NCBI RefSeq assembly: GCF_039555335.1
Contig: NC_092635.1
Span: forward strand, 50,240,052-50,304,051
Origin: Amphiura filiformis
Lineage: Eukaryota; Echinodermata; Ophiuroidea; Amphilepidida; Amphiuridae
Direction of reading: 5' to 3'
DNA: 64,000 nucleotides
Every line of letters begins with the position of its first letter. Positions within the stretch are counted from its first letter, which is position 1. Below, piece after piece: positions 33,832 through 45,400 of the stretch. Position numbers and translations under genes: made by a program. The notes beneath the pieces were generated by a model. The model searched no databases, was not told the DNA's origin, and saw nothing but the letters and a program-made list of their open reading frames with translations.

Positions 33832-34027
33832 AGTCAAGCAACATATCTGTTCCTGATATTGTCTAAAAGCTATGGGCATAATAGATTTAGATCATCCGGA
33901 GATATATCCCGACGAATGTGATGCTATTCCTATAATCAGCTGATAATGTTTTGTGCAAAGACTTGTTATTTCCACATAAATTAAACATGATTCAGGTATT
34001 TAAATCCACACATTACTTAAATGCCCC

Positions 34028-34033
34028 AATAAA
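34028..34033 (+). promoter_or_regulatory. Candidate poly(A) signal AATAAA
   Basis: The canonical hexamer lies about 200 bases after the stop of exon 5. A hairpin of about 95 bases (34,042-34,138; 'tgcaagaataaaattaacga' against its complement) follows and may be a small MITE at the gene end. Confidence 0.4.
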
Positions 34034-34189
34034 AAATTAAATGCAAGAATAAAATTAACGAATAAAGAATTAAAATAACGACTTATGAATTACAATTTAA
34101 AAATTTAATGCTTTATTCGCTAATGTTTTATTCTTGCATATGCGTGAATAAAACATAAAACATTAAAGTATATAATGGACAAATCACGT

Positions 34190-34785
34190 TATGATAAAAT
34201 ACTGGCTCTGACTTTTTGTGTGAACGTATAGGGTCTAAAATAATGTTTGAATTGAACTAGGCCTGGCTGGCTGCGACGTACCGTTCTCAAGTTATGAGCA
34301 AAAAGGTCTAAGGTCAACGTTTGTTGCATACAGGGGTCAACATCTGAAAAATGCGGCCCGTAAAAATATCAAACGAAAGCTAACATTTCCCCCTACAAAC
34401 ACTAGCTAACACTTTTCGTCACTAGGTCAACAGATAACGCAATTCAATTGCAAGGCGAATATGGAAAATCTGTTGAAAACTCATCCAAGCACATTTTTTG
34501 GCAAAAAAGTCAAAATCTCAAGTGTACCTTACAATAGTCTTCAAAATGTATGGCAATAAATGAAAAGGCACACGTATGTTGTCCATACACTAGCGTCACG
34601 AGAATGAGCAATGGCCAATTCTCTTCAAATTGCAAATCTTGTGCAAAAAATTACTATTTTCACCTGTTTTGTCATACTGTTGTAAATTCAATGACTTTGC
34701 TAAAGAGCGGTTACAAATTGATATGTAACTTGAGAGTGGTACGTCGAGTATGTTACATTTCTTGAAACCTTGAGAAGAATACTTT
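34190..34785. other. No gene recognised
   Basis: Only short frames are seen between the CBM2-like gene and the LINE fragment. No LINE endonuclease motif is readable here, so the LINE copy appears truncated at its 5' end. Confidence 0.4.
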
Positions 34786-36592
34786 GAAGATCAGGGCAAA
34801 TGTTAATGATGATAGTATTGCGAATTCTGACTCTATAGAACCCTGTCATGCCTGTAATCTTGATGCTAACATTAACTGTTGCTTAAACACATTCACTCCG
34901 CTATCTGAGACAGATATTGAGAAGATCATAAAAGGTTTCCTAGTAAAACATGTAACTTAGATACTCTGCCGACGTGGCTTGTAAAGGATAATCTTCCGAT
35001 CTTGTTGCCGATTTTCACAAAAATTGTCAACAGTTCGTTAATATCTGGTATTTTTCCAAATGCACTCAAAGAGTCTATTATCACTCCAGTGATCAAGAAA
35101 TCAAATCTTGACAACAATATCCTAAAGAACTATAGGCCAGTGGCCAACATGAAATTCATGTGTAAGGTTATTGAAAAGGCTGCGTCATGTCAAGTAGTCA
35201 CACATGTTGACAACTACAACCTGGGTGAAGTGAACCAATCCTCCTATAAGAGGTCTCACAGTACTGAAACCGCCCTGTTAAAGGTAAAAAACGACATCCT
35301 CCAGTACGTGGACCATGGTAAAGTTGTCTTCCTGGTGCTGCTTGACATGTCAGCAGCCTTTGACACGGTGGATCACCATATCCTGTTGAATAGACTCAAA
35401 TCAGATTTCAATATCGATGGCACAGTCCATTCCTGGTATAGGTCATATTTTAATCAACGTAACGTCAGAGTGGTAATTAACAACGACATGTCTAGTGAGC
35501 ATACGCTCACTTACTCATTACCCCAGGGTTCCATCATTGGCCCTCAGTGTTTCATCATGTATACCGTTCCCGTTGGTGAAATCATTCGTCGTTACAACAT
35601 ATGCTTTCATTGTTATGCTGACGATATACAGCTTTATGCTGCCTTTGAACCCAAAGTCAGTGGTGACCGTGAGCGTGTGCTCAATAACATGTCTGCTTGT
35701 ATTTCTGATATTAACTCTTGGATGGTTAATAACAAGCTGCAGCTCAATCAGGACAAAACGGAATTTTTCATCATTGCCACCAATAGAGCTCTCAATAAGC
35801 TTCCGTCATTGAGCTGAGCTTGGGTAACCACTCAATCAAACCATCTGCCAATGTTAAGAACTTAGGTGTTGTTTTTGATGGAGCTCTTAATATGTCTTCT
35901 CATATTAGCAATCTTTGTAAAACCCTCAACTTTCACATCCGTAACTTATGGCGGATACGACGTTTTCTCAGTCAGGACGCGTGTCATCATGCCGTCAGAG
36001 CACTTGTCTTGTCTCGCATAGACTATGCCAACTCCCTCATGTATGGTGCCCGTGAAATGGACCTAAAACGGCTGCAGCGTCTCCAAAATAAGGCAGCCAG
36101 GCTGATCTTCGCATGTGGACGAGACAGATGCTCTGCCGATTTGTTGAATACCCTCCATTGGCTCCCGGTGAAAGAAAGAATTAATTTCAAAATCATGTTG
36201 CACATATACAACTGCATATCAGGTACTGCTCCGGCATATCTACAAGATCTTGTCACGTTTTATAATCATCCAGATTCATCTAGAAGCAGTCGCAGGCTTC
36301 GCTCATCATCTGACAAAACAAGGCTCTATACAGTTCGCTCCAGTAAAAGAGCCGGGGATTGCTGTTTCACCGTTTTCGGGCCCCAGCACTGGAACAAGCT
36401 CCCTGTTTATGTCAGAGAAGCGGAATCTGTGGCTGCTTTTAAACGTCTTCTGAAGACGTATCTTTTTCCAAATCAGTAATTTCTTGTTGTTGTTTTTATA
36501 TTGTTTTTTTCTTGTGTATTTTGTGTTGGAGCAAAAGCGCTGTGTTATCTGTAGAGCGCTATAGAAATGTCCTGTAATAATAATAATTATTA
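34786..36592 (+). pseudogene. 5'-truncated CR1/L2-type LINE, reverse transcriptase region
   Basis: Three frame segments carry the conserved order of a LINE reverse transcriptase: ILKNYRPVANMKFMCKVIEK, HSTETALLKVKND, then catalytic motif A 'VLLDMSAAFDTVDHHILL', 'YSLPQGSIIGP', and the active-site motif 'CYADDIQLYA' near 35,615. After a frameshift near 35,812 the thumb and C-terminal part follow (KNLGVVFDGALNMSSHI ... LQNKAARLIFA ... LHWLPVKERI ... LLKTYLF), stopping at 36,479. Another frameshift lies near 34,945. The 3' tail ends 'gagcgctatagaaatgt' plus (TAA)n, typical of CR1/L2-like elements. No endonuclease remains, so it is dead. It lies about 1 kb downstream of the CBM2-like gene, same strand. 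Confidence 0.9.
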
Positions 36593-37568
36593 ACCAAATT
36601 TGACCAACTTTGAAATGTGACCCATTAAAATCCCAATTCGCCCCCAAAAAAAACCCCAACAAGTACGGGGTAAGCCTACCCATTGTAAAATAAGCACCAA
36701 CGATATAATGTTCAAGAAAATCTTTGGTGCCGAAATTGTACCCAAACAAATTGAAGCACCAGCAATGGTGACACTTCCAAGCGTACATGTAGACCTACTA
36801 TGTAAAGAATTCGTGTAGAAATTATAGTCGAGCAATAAAAGAAGAAGGAAACTTGATTGAGGCGTGCATGCCATGTGTAGCTAGACGTAGATTGTCTGAA
36901 GCAGAAGAAATGCCTGTGAAGAAAAAATATTTGTAAAGAGCGCCATCATCTCTGGTTAGGAGTCGCATATAAAATAGCTCTTTAAATTTAGAATAATATA
37001 CGCACTCTACTAAATTCGAAGATAAAAATCTATACTTAGGCTATTATAATTGCCAATCAAGGTCAAATCAGGTCACACAGCCATCCCATGTTTACGTTTT
37101 CTTACCGTGTGGAAAGTGAAAGTGAGCTGCTGGTTGTTCCAAATTTAGTCAGGAATTTAGTATTAATTTTTTAATTATAATACAGCGCGGGTTTCTTGAT
37201 CAAAACTGGTGCATGCACATTGTATTGACTGTGCATGTGGTCGTTGGATAGCCTGGCTCTGGAGGTACAGTTTAGTTTAGGTAAGACAGTTGAGTTGTTG
37301 TCATCATTCATCATGTAAATGTTCATCATGTTTCAGTAAATCATGCATTTTCACATGTTCAGATTTTGCATGGAATCAATAGTCATTCATTGAATGATTG
37401 AATGATAGTAAAGAAGAGACGTAATAGTTAATGACCTTGCATGCTACATCATCATGATCATGTAGTTCCAGTAACTGTCTCAGTATTTATTTATTTTGTT
37501 AAATTTATTACATTCCGGGGGGGGGGGCACTTCAATATGAAATGGATTATAGGTGTAGGGCTGGCATG
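36593..37568. other. No gene recognised
   Basis: No coding or RNA signature. Some short frames on the - strand (36,590-36,870) lack family motifs. Confidence 0.4.
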
Positions 37569-39133
37569 GGTAAGAGCAGGCCCGTCGGAAGCTAAGTAAA
37601 AGTGGTACGGCCCACTTTGGGGGTCTGGGGGTGAAGCCCCCAGCGGGGTTTGAAGGGGCAGAGCCCCGCATGGGGGTTCGAGGGGGCGAAGCCCCCTGGA
37701 AGCTCAAGCGCTTTGGAAAATGAAAAGTAGAATTTCAGCGGTAAGTTAATAGGACTAAACTTCAAAACTAGGACATTCAAAATAAAAATGATCAACCATA
37801 AAACATGTTACCAATTCATGATAAGACTCGATTGCAGTACACATGATAGTAAATTTGAAAGCCCAATTTTCAAAGAAAAAAATGCTTGCGTGGGGGGTAG
37901 AAACTTTAGGAAAATGAAGACCCAATTGTAGCCAATTGGTGGACCATTTTGTCACTATTATATTTGTGTAAAAATTTAGTTTGAAAAAGCCTAAAATATG
38001 CAAAAAGACGGCCCAATTGAAGCCATTTGTGGACAAGTTTTAACTTTCATTGTCTGAATTATTGCTTTATAATTATGTACCCATAAAGTTGTGCACGCGG
38101 GTGTCAGAAGTGAGAAAATGATGCAAAATGAAGACCTAATTGAAGCCATTTGGTGGACTATTTTTGCACTATTATTGTGTAAAATTTTAAGTTTGAAAAG
38201 GCCGAAAATTTGCGAAATGACGGCCCAATTGAAGCCATTCGTGGACATGTTTTACATAAATTACCCGGTATATTGCTTTACATGTAAACATAAAGTTGCG
38301 CACGCATGGATGTGCCCCCTCAGAAGTGAGAAACTTTTGCAAAATGAAGACCAAATTGGAGCCATTTGGTGGACCATTTTGGCACTATTGTGTAGTTTGA
38401 AAAGGCCGAAAATATCAAATTTACGAAATGACAAGCCAATTGATTGAATTGAAGGCCATTTTTTTTCACTGTTATTTTATGAATTATTGGTTTAAACATC
38501 AAGTGGTGGGTGTTAAATACAAACACGAAAACAGGCAGTTGTTTGTATATGCAGGGAGTGTCTGAGGGGGATGTACCCCCTGAGAAGTTTTGGAAATTTT
38601 GCAAAATGAAGGTCCAATTGAAGCCATTTGGTGCATCATTTTTACACTATCATTGCTTTTTAAAACAAAAAAGGGCCCGAACTCAATTTTTAAAATTATA
38701 AATGTTACACTGACACTTTATAGGCCTAAGACTTGAGATTCATAATTAAAGCATGCATGGATCGATGTTGAATATTATTGAAGTCAGCACGAGTCCGTCT
38801 TAATAGGCATAATTATACTGACTTTAGTGACAATGTGACGGGCCCTGCATATCGGCGAGCCCGCCGTAATTTTCACATGCTTTTGGGCAGAGGACCCGCC
38901 TTCAAGCAAAATAATCACAGACCTAGGCCTATTATAGGCTATAGATTGACCCGACTGCGATTTAGGCATGGGCCTACTATAGGCCTACGTGCAATTTAAC
39001 CTTTTCCTTCTCCTTTTCTTCTTTTTTCTCCTTTTCCTCTTTCTCTTCTCTCCTTTCCTCTTTTTTTTTGCCTGAAAAGTGGTACGGCCATGGCCGTACC
39101 GGCCGTAGCGGTTCCGACGGGCCTGGGTAAGAG
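37569..39133. mobile_element. hAT-type non-autonomous element (1,549 bp) with 8-bp duplication
   Basis: The element spans 37,577-39,125 with perfect 14-base inverted ends 'CAGGCCCGTCGGAA' and 'TTCCGACGGGCCTG'. The 8-bp direct repeat 'ggtaagag' flanks it at 37,569-37,576 and 39,126-39,133. Subterminal 'agtggtacggcc' occurs at both ends. The body carries a diverged tandem repeat (about 37,905-38,650) with the phrase 'caattgaagccatttggtgg' repeated about seven times. There is no transposase frame. Confidence 0.9.
37905..38650 (+). repeat. Diverged tandem repeat inside the hAT-type element
   Basis: Variants of 'aattgaagccattNgtgga' occur near 37,926, 38,011, 38,137, 38,228, 38,354 and 38,617. 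Spacing alternates, with 'aaaatgaagac' preceding one class and 'aaatgacggccc' the other. It suggests an original two-part unit of about 210-220 bp. Confidence 0.65.
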
Positions 39134-39333
39134 CATGATTTAGGTATGCTAGGTGAATTCAAATTTGCCACCAAACTGCATCATTTTATATTAAGCCTTT
39201 GAGTAAACAAAGGCCAAAGCCAAAACTGAAAACCCTTTTTTCATAGCACTTTCCGTAGCAAAGTTACATCTTGTCAAAGATTGACTTTCATCAAAAAGAT
39301 TCATCTAGCAAAATTCCCCAAAACAGCATTTCG

Positions 39334-39695
39334 GGGGTGTGGCCTAGCGGTTAAGGCATAGGACTGTGAACCCAAGGGTCAAGGGTTCGAATCCCAGGTC
39401 CGGCTCTTTGTGTCCTTGAGCAAGACACTTCACTCTACTTGCTTAGTGCTTCGGAGGGCACTTTAAGCTGTCGGTCCCGTGAACATGCATATTTTTCACA
39501 TTAATGTAGTGTGCACGTTAAAGAACGTCACAGGCTATTCGAAAAGAGCAGGGGATCATCTGGGTCATGTTGACTGTACTTCAAAATACACTCATCTACT
39601 CTAGGTTCCAGAGTAAAAAATAAGTACAGCTTGTCTGTACGCAGTGCGACAATACTCATGAGGGAGGCACTTATAAGGAAGAAGAAGAAGTTTCT
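39334..39695 (+). mobile_element. tRNA-derived SINE with conserved core and GAA tail
   Basis: The head has an A box 'TGGCCTAGCGGTTAAGGC' and a B box 'GGGTTCGAATCCC', a complete tRNA-like promoter. The central region has 'gtgtccttgagcaagacact' and 'gtgcacgttaaagaacgtc', conserved phrases of invertebrate SINE families. The 3' end is 'cacttataaggaagaagaag', a short trinucleotide tail. It is the best-preserved SINE in the window. Confidence 0.8.
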
Positions 39696-41395
39696 AGATC
39701 TTAGTCTCATTATGATAGCAGTTTTTTTTTTTAATGCAACTGCTATCAAAATCCCTCTAAAATTCCATGTGCGATTGTCTTATCACCATAAAAAATCATA
39801 TATTTGGGTCAAGTGAAGTATAAAAACATATTTATGTAGGTTTCCTTCTTGCCAGTTGTTTTAAATTTCTATGTAAATATGCATTGACATTGTCGGCGAA
39901 TTTGGCTGACTAGCAAATGTGTTAACTAACATTTGCCTGGGATACCTACATGATTTTTGACATTCGGTGAGAGCAAAATGTAAAAAATATGGGGTCATTG
40001 GGTACATGGATCGAATCCATGGGTTCCTATACAGTCACCCATGGAAAACAGGGTACTGAAAAGCAGTACACCATGTCCATATGGGCCAAGGGATGGTTTG
40101 TTTACGTACATGGAAATAATTCCTTCAGAATAGGCAATACAGATTCCAAACATATAAAACTTACCTCATATCAGTAGTTGCCCCTAATAACTCCAAATTG
40201 ACATGACAATTAATTCTATTTGCTCAATTTCATACCAAAACCAAGGAAAACATGGTTTTGTTATTGCAAAATATCAAGTAAATCAGAAAGGTTATATCTG
40301 GTCATTTGCATACTTAGGCCACTTCAGGTACCGTAATCAATATTGGCACTTGAATTGCGTGACTTTCTGCTCATTGTAAGAGTGAGAGCATTGTAAACTC
40401 GATTGCATTTAACATTAAGATTGCCAACTGATATCCTTTGTATTTGAGTTGTCTGTTGATTGCAGGGGTAGCATTAAGGCCAGAAAGTCGGGGTTGTTTT
40501 CCCGTGTTTTTTACTGCCGAGCTTGCAGAAAATCCAAATACATGGGGTGAAAATTAAATCTCGGGGTGAAAAATATTTTGCAGTGTAGTCAGGGGTAGGA
40601 GTAAGGTCCAAAAGTAAAGGGTCAGAGTTCACCCCCGAGCTTGCACATATTCCCAATATAGAGGGTGACAAATTCACCCCCAATCGGGAGTTAAAGCTAC
40701 CCCTGGATGATGGTATTAGAACTGTCATGGATGTAAACATTACACAAAATGTCAACAAAACATGCTACTGCAGAACTCTATGCCGGGGTGTGTGTGTCTG
40801 AGGGCCGATCTGAGGGCTGATGACACACATTCGATGGGTGTAGTCATTGGGTGAGAACATGATCTATTTTTTAAATGGAATCATTGGGTGAGAGCTGAAA
40901 CAGCGCAGTCAGCGCCACAGAAACCTCGAAAATCGAATTTCTCGTTCTAAATGGTTTCAAATTTCTTTGTTTTTCAAAATAAGTAACAAAATCAGTGATA
41001 AATGAAAGTTGCTGTTTAAATTGAACTTGTCGGTCTCTGGGTGACAGATCAAATAGAAAAATAGGGGGTCTTTGGGTGACAGAGCATGTGTTCGTAAAAA
41101 AATATGGGGTCTTTGGGTGACAGCGGTGCTGAAAAAGGGGGTCTTAACAGCCCTACATACGGGTAACCTCCAAAGTTGGAGTGCCCCGATTACATTTGGC
41201 AAAGGAAAGCAAAGGCAAAAAGCACAGGCAATACCCAATAATAGTGCTCAAGTCAAAGTCAAAAAGAGCACTTAATTAAAGAGAAGCCCTACATACATAC
41301 AAAGCAAACAAAAAATAAACTGAAAAGCAAAAACAAGATAAAAAAGACAATTCTTCATTTTATATCATTAGGACATTATAAGATACTGATTCAGG
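39696..41395. other. No gene recognised; short repeated phrases
   Basis: No coding gene is supported. Around 40,845-41,125 the phrase 'tttgggtgacag' or 'attgggtgaga' recurs about six times with irregular spacing, mostly after 'ggggtc'. This looks like a decayed tandem repeat. Confidence 0.4.
40463..40705. mobile_element. Probable hAT-type MITE (243 bp)
   Basis: The ends 'CAGGGGTAGCATTAA' and 'TTAAAGCTACCCCTG' are inverted with one mismatch. The flanks 'gttgattg' and 'gatgatgg' agree at six of eight positions, consistent with a decayed 8-bp duplication. Inside, 'cgagcttgca' and 'ggggtgaaa' phrases repeat. Confidence 0.55.
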
Positions 41396-41547
41396 TCCGT
41401 CATGTCTGTAGATGTTGCATATGAAAATGTTTATGATGTTTCGAGTCAGCATCCGCAAAAGTTGGCCTTCGCCTTAATGCCAGTAAAACAAAAGTCATGT
41501 TTATTGGCGACACTCCTCACATGGACATTCACACCAGGCTTCCCGTT
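41396..41547 (+). pseudogene. LINE reverse transcriptase fragment, left part
   Basis: In two adjacent frames the sequence reads like the piece of a LINE just after the catalytic core: SASAKVGLRLNASKTKVMFI, then GDTPHMDIHTRLPV. The 'G-L-x-[IL]-N-x-x-K-T-x-x-M' pattern is typical of this position. It stops at 41,547, and a compatible continuation starts at about 47,034. Confidence 0.6.
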
Positions 41548-42461
41548 AGTGTGCGTCATTGCGTCCAGACGCGTAATTTACAAATTTGGACGCAAGTTCA
41601 CATGGCTAATCAAGTATTTTGCGTCCATGTCACATGCATGTGGACGCAGACAAAACTTCGAAATCTAATCATTAATTGATGATAAAAATACGAAATTTTT
41701 ATTCTTTTATATTTTTAAGATAATAAAAGCCCCAAAATTTTGACCCACCTGCTTAAGAATTGTAGTAAAATCTGTAATATTTGTAAATGCAACGTCAGGA
41801 AATCGTGCACTTTTTGCAAGCTTTCCGTACGATCGCTGTTTGATGGGAAAGTCCCCATTGATGCTTTGTTTACAGTAAACAAAGCATCTAACGTGCGGCT
41901 AATGTGCAGTTAATGTTTGTTTAATTATTTATCACAAGCTGACAATATTCAGTTTTTAATGTTTTAAGTTTATTTTCTCATAAATAATCTACGTTTATTT
42001 TATTAGTATTATTGTTACGATGAATAAAAGCAATTTTAAAGACAAAATCCAAATGATAACCTTTTTTTGTATTATTTGTGGCAGCGCGTGTTTTAGCTTT
42101 ATATAGCATCAACAACACGTTTTAAAATTAAAGAAACCCGGAAGTAAAAGTACGAAAATTTGCGCATGTTTTTGCAGCTGTTTCTGAGCACGTTTCGGAC
42201 CAAAACTGACACAGAAATGAGAAAAATTATCATAGCGATTGGAGATGGAATATCACGGCGAAAATGCACTTTTAATTTTATCAATTTGACGGGTATGTGT
42301 GTTACCAACAAGGGGCTGCCGTTCTGATCATGGAATTCCGCGGCATTTCCCGGTATGATTGATCGTGAATTTCAGATGGACGCACAAAAATCTGTCTGGA
42401 CGCAAGTTTTTTCAACCTTGTCAGCAAACTTGCGTCACACATGACGCACATTTTAAAATCC
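41548..42461. mobile_element. DNA element with TGTGCGTCAT ends (~910 bp), tentative
   Basis: The left end 'gtgtgcgtcattgcgtcc' and the right end 'gcgtcacacatgacgcaca' share the inverted word TGTGCGTCAT / ATGACGCACA. Further 'ggacgcaagtt' phrases lie just inside both ends. No coding frame is seen. It separates the two halves of a LINE copy. Confidence 0.45.
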
Positions 42462-45400
42462 TTAAGGGCGTACTACACCCATATATTGGTTTGATTGGTC
42501 TAAAAAAATATTTTATCATTTCAAGCTAGGCGATATATGCACTGATCATGTGAAATAAAAAAATATGAAAAACATCGTGAAAGTGTCCTTTTCACCTATT
42601 TGTCTTAAAGTTGACTGGTTGTTAAGGGCGCTACCACGTAGTCTCCGTCACAACCGGTTTCTGCCGTTTCTAACATTCATCGATATTCACATACAGTATT
42701 AGACTTGCTACCAGTCCAAAATACGACCTGCCTATGTATGTTTAGGGCTGACACGTCAATTTGTATTACCAATAGGAAATACACAGGTCAGACATTTGAG
42801 AATAATAATTCTTTAAGATTTGGTAAAAAAAATTGTAGCCGCCTCATTAATATGCTACCTAATCAAAAATTTTGTTGAAATAAAATTAAGGATCGAATGC
42901 GTTTTAGTGTCAAAAAGGCAAAATTACCGTCAAACTTTAGCGAATTCTGCACCCTTGCGAAGCCCTCCGGCGGGTGCACAGTTAAATCGGGAATAAAAAT
43001 ATCCGACCTTTGCGATCAAAAACAACAAATTACAACATTGGACCATGTTTGGACATACTATAGGCAAAAAAACACTATTGCCAAATAATATAGAATAGAA
43101 CATTTGACATCAACTTGACAAACTAATGAAGAAAATGTGCTCCATAAACATTAGGTAAGTGCGCAAAACAATTCCTATTCAAATGCGTGTATAAAACTGA
43201 ACAGGGCCGGACGGCTACAAGACTACCGCAATACGCATAAGTTCAAAGTTGCCAGATTCAAACATGAGCATGTATGCCTAGCACCTTCTCTTGGTAAAAT
43301 CCCTGATAAAATCAAGATTGTGACCGTCGTGTTATTAAAATTGAATTTTAAGCGTTGGAACTTAACACAAAAGACCATGCGGGTATGCTCTCCCGGAAAG
43401 ACCCCCCACCCTCCATTTTTTGGATTCCGCAGCTCCAAAAGACCCGTGACCAACATAGAGCTATGGGCGCAGGCGCACTGAGGCATACGTAAACACGGAA
43501 ACTTGACAATTTCAGCTCTAAGACCTACATCGCTCGATCATTCTTCACATGTCTGGTTTTTTTTCAGGCGTTATTCACCCAGAAAGCCAAGAAAGACCCA
43601 ATTTTGACTATTCGCAGCTCAAAAGACCACCTTTTATATTTATTGGCAGCTCCAAAATGATCCCTTTCCGGCATGTAGGCCTGCAGTGCACGCCGTCAGC
43701 ACCCTTGCGGGAGCTCAGTCCCGGACCCTACTAAATTCTGGGGAGCATACCCCAGGAGCATACCCACCAGAAATGTATGTTGTGCCCCCCCCCCCCCCCC
43801 TCCTCGTGAAGTGGCGTCATGGGGGATCATGGGCGTAGCTAGGACTTTTTAAGGGGGGGGGGGGGGGCAAAGGGGGGAAAGGGGAAACCCTCATTCAGGG
43901 GGTAAATCTTTACGAAACAAATAGGCTCAAAAGTACAAAAAAGACCCTAGTAAAATTCTTCAGGCGACCGCATCCAAAGGCGGACTTTCCACAGGGGTTG
44001 GGGTAGCTTCCCCATTGCCCCCCCCCTATATGTCTGACACTGAGCGTATGAGAAATTTGCTCATTTCCGCAAATTAAGACATTTTAACAATTCCGCAATT
44101 TTAGACATTTTAAATGGTAGGCCCCAATAAAGTGAGTAGAAAAAGTGAATCTATATAATAATACGCATCGTCTATCTGTGTGTCTGTGTGTCTATGTGTG
44201 TCTGTCTGTCTGTCCGCCTATTTTCTCGGAGACTAGGGGTCGCACGTTCCTCAAACTTGGTGGGTGGGTGCAGCTTGACCCCACACAGAACAAGTTTGTA
44301 TTGGTTAGTGGGTCAAGGTCACCCGAGGTCATCCAGGGGTCAAATTAGTAAAAACTGTTTTTCTCGGAGACTGGGGTCATACGTTCCTCAAACTTGAAGA
44401 GTCGGTGCGTCTTGACCCGGGACAGAACAAGTTTGTATTGGTTAGTGGGTCAAGGTCACCAGAGGTCATCTAGGGTCAAATTAGTAAAAACTGTCATACG
44501 GGCATGCAACTTGGTGGGTAGGTGCATCTTGACCTAAGACGGAACAAGTTTGTATTGGTTAGTGGTTCAAGGTCACCCAGGGGTCATCTGAGGTCAAATT
44601 AGTAACAACTGTTTTCCGCCTATTTTCTCTGTGTCTCGGTCTCGCACCTCCCTCAAACTTGGTGGGTGGGTGCATCTGGACCTCAGACAGAACAAGTTTG
44701 TTTCGGTAAGTGGGCCAAGATCACTCGAAGTCATCCAGGGGTCATCTGAGGTCAAATTAGTAAAAACTGTCGTATGGGCATGAAACTTGGTGGGTACAGT
44801 CAACTTTTAGAGTCACATTTTTGAACGGTCATTTTGGGGTCATACGGGGTCACCCAGGGTCATCTGAGGTCAAATTAGTAAAAACTGTCCTATGTGCATA
44901 ACACTTGGTGGGTACAGTCACCATCAGCCAGGTAATCGCGGCAGCCGAGAACCGCCAAATACGGGTAACCGCCTAGTAATAAATAATAGTAGACCTATTA
45001 CACCCCATAGATATTGGCCAATGTCAATGCACATGTGCACGTGGCATCACTCTGCTACCGGTATTTCTTTTGTGCCAGAAGAGGCATTTTAAAGGAGTAT
45101 ATTAATACTTGGCTTTTGCAATAATATAGGCCTACGTGCCAAAACTTGCTTGCCCCTTCTCGGCCTGCCTAAAAGTATACCGGTTGCCATGTAGGCCTAG
45201 GGGGCAATGTTTTGGTAGGCCTATGTCGATAGAGGGGGGTTGGCATGTCAAAGTGGGGAGGACAGAGATTTGTTGGCATGGGGAAAGAAATTCACCACCC
45301 CAGATGGCGAGTTGCGATAATATAAACTTAATCAGCGGTGAAAAGCACGCAGTATAGGCCTACAATTCCATAAAATAATAGGCGTGAGCCTACATTTTAA

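Noticed and set aside
35002..36479. Host gene next to the CBM2-like gene
   Set aside because: The motif order (AFDTVDH, YADD) and the 3' (TAA)n tail identify it as a LINE remnant.
39334..39405. Functional tRNA genes at 1.7, 39.3 and 60.9 kb
   Set aside because: They carry A and B boxes, but cloverleaf stems do not pair well and they continue into SINE bodies.
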